Both the position numbers and the translations under genes were made by a program. Under the pieces are notes generated by a model, which saw nothing but the letters and a program-made list of their open reading frames with translations, searched no databases and had not been told where the DNA came from. DNA of 8,866 bases from Betaproteobacteria bacterium RIFCSPLOWO2_02_FULL_62_17 (lineage in GTDB: Bacteria > Pseudomonadota > Gammaproteobacteria > Burkholderiales > SG8-39): NCBI GenBank assembly GCA_001770355.1, contig MEQV01000198.1, positions 1 through 8,866 of the forward strand. The letters are read 5' to 3'. Every line of letters starts with the position of its first letter. Position 1 is the first letter of the stretch. Positions 7,312 through 8,866 of the stretch are shown here, one piece after another.

Positions 7312-7401
7312 TCGAAACGGCTTTCCAACCGGGGGTGCAGTGCCTGTTTCACTGACTTCGCCTCGAATCTCCTTCATCTGCGCCCTGTCTGGCGGGTACC
7401 C

Positions 7402-7860
7402 ATGATCGACGTTCTGGTCTTCCTGTTCGAAAACTACTATCCGTCCGAGAACTATCCGGACAACGACACCCTGACGCGCAAATTCCATGCGGCGGGATTC
7501 GAGAACGAGGACATCAGCGAGGCCTTGGATTGGCTCAATGGCCTTGCGCAGTGGAAAGCCAACCGTCTTCCCGAAGCGCTTGAGGCAAGTTCTTCGCATC
7601 GCGTCTATGCCAGGAACGAACAGGAAAAACTTTCCGCAGAAGCTCGCGGCTTCCTGGTTTTTCTGGAGAGCGCTCGCGTGCTTTCGCCGCTGCTGCGCGA
7701 ATTGATCATCGAGCGCGCGATGGCGATCGAAGCGGAATCGGTTGGTCTTGACAAGTTCAAGATCATTGTCCTCATTGTGCTGTGGACCCACCGTGGCAAC
7801 GTTGACGCGCTGATCCTTGACGAATTGCTGCCCGACGGCGAGAAGCGGCAAATGCATTAG
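7402..7860 (+). CDS. smg: Smg family protein (DUF494)
   Basis: Small cytosolic protein of 152 residues (E. coli Smg is about 157). Recognised by the opening MIDVLVFLFENYY, the alternating acidic/aromatic helices (FENEDISEALDWLNGLAQW, residues 33-51), the central RGFLVFLESARVL and RELIIERAMAI (about residues 82-113), and the hydrophobic DKFKIIVLIVLWT near residues 117-129. The whole protein appears helical; no enzymatic motif, metal site or signal peptide is seen. The biochemical function of Smg is not established; its constant neighbourhood with dprA (and here topB) hints at DNA handling, which is inference. Start ATG at 7402 is preceded by GGCGGG five bases upstream. Probably co-transcribed with dprA across a 90-base gap in which I see no promoter or terminator. 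Confidence 0.93.
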   Translation: MIDVLVFLFENYYPSENYPDNDTLTRKFHAAGFENEDISEALDWLNGLAQWKANRLPEALEASSSHRVYARNEQEKLSAEARGFLVFLESARVLSPLLRELIIERAMAIEAESVGLDKFKIIVLIVLWTHRGNVDALILDELLPDGEKRQMH

Positions 7861-7951
7861 CCGAGTTCTTCTGCGGGGACACCAAAGGAACCGCTGAACA
7901 AGTACTGATTCGAGGCAAGCTTATCAATCGGCTCCACTGAATTGGGGGCTG

Positions 7952-7974
7952 GACAAGGGGCATCATCCCTTGTC
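7952..7974 (+). terminator. Hairpin downstream of smg, possible transcription terminator
   Basis: GACAAGGG and CCCTTGTC form a perfect 8-bp stem (nine with a G-T pair) around a GCATCAT loop, 91 bases after the smg stop. The sequence after it is AAGATTTCC, not a true T tract, so it may be a processing or stabilising 3' hairpin rather than a classical intrinsic terminator. Confidence 0.4.
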
Positions 7975-8005
7975 AAGATTTCCCGAATCATAATTGCAAG
8001 CGATA

Positions 8006-8035
8006 CCCGGAATCTTTCCGGGAACGCGTTCCGGG
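8006..8035. repeat. Overlapping palindromes built on CCGGAA / TTCCGG
   Basis: CCCGGAA (8006-8012) pairs with TTCCGGG (8016-8022) across a three-base loop. That arm then overlaps the perfect 12-base palindrome GGAACGCGTTCC (8021-8032), and TTCCGGG recurs at 8029-8035. The left arm can therefore pair with either TTCCGGG copy, giving alternative structures, and as DNA the block holds three half-sites of one motif. Confidence 0.55.
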
Positions 8036-8056
8036 CATCTTGTACTATCGCGTTTC

Positions 8057-8086
8057 TTGCTTAGGATCGCGGGTTGCACGTATGAT
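8057..8086 (+). promoter_or_regulatory. Weak promoter candidate for topB
   Basis: TTGCTT (8057-8062, 3 of 6) and TATGAT (8081-8086, 5 of 6) are 18 bases apart. Transcription would begin near 8093, leaving a leader of about 130 bases. Only the -10 is good. Confidence 0.25.
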
Positions 8087-8208
8087 TGCCCGCTTTCTGC
8101 CGCCGCCTCGCGTATTGCTGTCATAAACAGCATCCAATCCGCCACCGGGCACGTCCCGATGACGGACAACGCCGGTTCACGCGAAGCTATTACCCGGCAA
8201 AGCGAATT

Positions 8209-8213
8209 GAGGA
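8209..8213 (+). promoter_or_regulatory. Ribosome binding site deciding the TTG start of topB
   Basis: GAGGA lies eight bases before the TTG at 8222. An in-frame TAG at 8216-8218 rules out any earlier start, and no other start codon lies before the conserved LIIAEKPSVA, so TTG is effectively forced. Confidence 0.75.
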
Positions 8214-8221
8214 ATTAGCCC

Positions 8222-8866
8222 TTGGGCAAGAAACTTATCATCGCCGAAAAACCCTCCGTCGCCAACGACATTGCGCGCGCGTTGGGTGGCTTTACCCGTA
8301 TCGGCGATTATTATGAAAGCGACACCCACGTACTGTCATCCGCAATCGGGCACCTGCTCGAGATCGCGGCGCCGGAGCAATACGAGGTCAAGCGCGGGAA
8401 GTGGTCTTTCGCGCATTTGCCGGTGGTTCCGCCGACTTTCGATCTTCGTCCGATAGAGCGCACGGAAGACCGGTTAAAACTGCTCACCAGGCTGATCAAG
8501 CGCAAGGACGTTACAACTCTTATCAACGCCTGTGACGCAGGACGTGAGGGCGAATTGATATTCCGCTACATCGTGCAGCACACCGGCTCCAAAAAGCCGA
8601 TACAAAGGCTTTGGCTGCAATCGATGACACAGGGGTCCATCCTGGCGGGATTCGAAGCCTTGCGGCGCGATGAAGAATTGCTGCCGCTTGCCGACGCCGC
8701 CAAGTGCCGTTCCGAGGCGGACTGGCTCATCGGTATCAATGGCACGCGCGCCATGACCGCGTTTAACTCCAAGGAGGGCGGTTTTTATCTGACAACCGTC
8801 GGCCGCGTTCAAACGCCGACATTGGCAATATTGGTCGAACGCGAGCAGAAGATCAGGGCGTTCAAG
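8222..8866 (+). CDS. topB: DNA topoisomerase III (type IA), N-terminal 215 residues (cut by window edge)
   Basis: Type IA topoisomerase, which passes one DNA strand through a transient single-strand break; topoisomerase III mainly decatenates and resolves recombination or replication intermediates. The reading frame from TTG at 8222 is open to the last base. The TOPRIM domain begins at once with KKLIIAEKPSVANDIARALGG (catalytic Glu9). AIGHLLE lies at 41-47. The acidic motif is CDAGREGELIF (104-114), in which the second Asp of the classical DxDxE is Gly107, a variant I recall from other TopB proteins. SEADWLIGINGTRA (164-177) and TVGRVQTPTLAILVERE (192-208) are type IA core motifs. The active-site tyrosine, expected around residue 320-340, lies beyond the window, as do any C-terminal zinc-binding repeats. 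Downstream of dprA and smg on the same strand, but separated from smg by 361 bases, so probably with its own promoter. Confidence 0.95.
   Translation, partial: MGKKLIIAEKPSVANDIARALGGFTRIGDYYESDTHVLSSAIGHLLEIAAPEQYEVKRGKWSFAHLPVVPPTFDLRPIERTEDRLKLLTRLIKRKDVTTLINACDAGREGELIFRYIVQHTGSKKPIQRLWLQSMTQGSILAGFEALRRDEELLPLADAAKCRSEADWLIGINGTRAMTAFNSKEGGFYLTTVGRVQTPTLAILVEREQKIRAFK

Larger units (their letters stand above)
7861..8221. other. Long non-coding gap between smg and topB with a palindrome cluster
   Basis: This 361-base stretch contains no convincing gene. Short open frames on both strands (for example 7994-8218 plus and 7963-8169 minus) lack ribosome sites and protein-like composition. What it does hold, in order, is a strong hairpin (7952-7974), a CCGGAA-type palindrome cluster (8006-8035), a weak promoter candidate (8057-8086) and the topB ribosome site. 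This reads as terminator followed by promoter/leader. No tRNA-like or riboswitch class that I know was recognised. Confidence 0.5.

Noticed and set aside
7213..7857. Minus-strand open frame of 214 codons
   Set aside because: Antisense to the dprA 3' end and smg, both of which have clear family matches.
7963..8169. Possible small minus-strand gene (68 codons)
   Set aside because: No ribosome site and no family resemblance; covers the hairpins.
7994..8218. Possible small plus-strand gene (74 codons, TTG start) just before topB
   Set aside because: No ribosome site, spans the palindrome cluster, and its translation resembles no family; more likely chance.
1..8866. CRISPR array, insertion sequence, tRNA or prophage remnant
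   Set aside because: No spaced direct repeats, transposase motifs, terminal inverted repeats or tRNA-like T-loop sequences were seen.

Overview
The window looks like a chromosomal housekeeping region of a GC-rich proteobacterium, most likely a betaproteobacterium (Nitrosomonadales or Burkholderiales type). The basis is protein character plus gene order: def-fmt-rsmB-DUF4390-ntrY on one strand, divergent from a LysM gene-dprA-smg-topB on the other. This is an arrangement I recall from betaproteobacterial genomes; no database search was possible. Coding density is high. I saw no transposase, integrase, phage gene, CRISPR array, tRNA or rRNA.

Left half (minus strand, bases 4862 down to 1): peptide deformylase (def), methionyl-tRNA formyltransferase (fmt), 16S rRNA m5C methyltransferase (rsmB), a secreted DUF4390 protein, and an NtrY-type membrane sensor kinase. 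The kinase runs off the left edge exactly at its phospho-acceptor histidine. fmt/rsmB, rsmB/DUF4390 and DUF4390/ntrY each overlap by four bases (GTGA, ATGA, ATGA), so these four genes read as one translationally coupled operon. A good sigma70-like promoter for the operon lies at 4907-4935.

Centre (4863-4971): a 109-bp divergent intergenic region. It holds the minus-strand promoter, a candidate extended -10 promoter for the plus strand, and a perfect 7-bp inverted repeat (4872-4888) that would sit in the def leader just before the start codon.

Right half (plus strand): a secreted LysM-domain protein, a 207-bp gap with a small hairpin, dprA (ssDNA-binding RecA loader for natural transformation), smg (DUF494), a 361-bp non-coding gap with a cluster of palindromes, and the first 215 codons of a type IA topoisomerase III (topB), which starts at TTG and runs off the right edge.

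Functionally the minus-strand genes serve initiator-tRNA formylation, N-terminal deformylation and ribosome modification, and then lead into an envelope/nitrogen-type two-component sensor. The plus-strand genes concern the cell wall and DNA handling. I found no convincing novel system. The items most worth a second look are the DUF4390-NtrY coupling, the two intergenic palindrome regions, and the uncharacterised Smg and LysM C-terminal regions.
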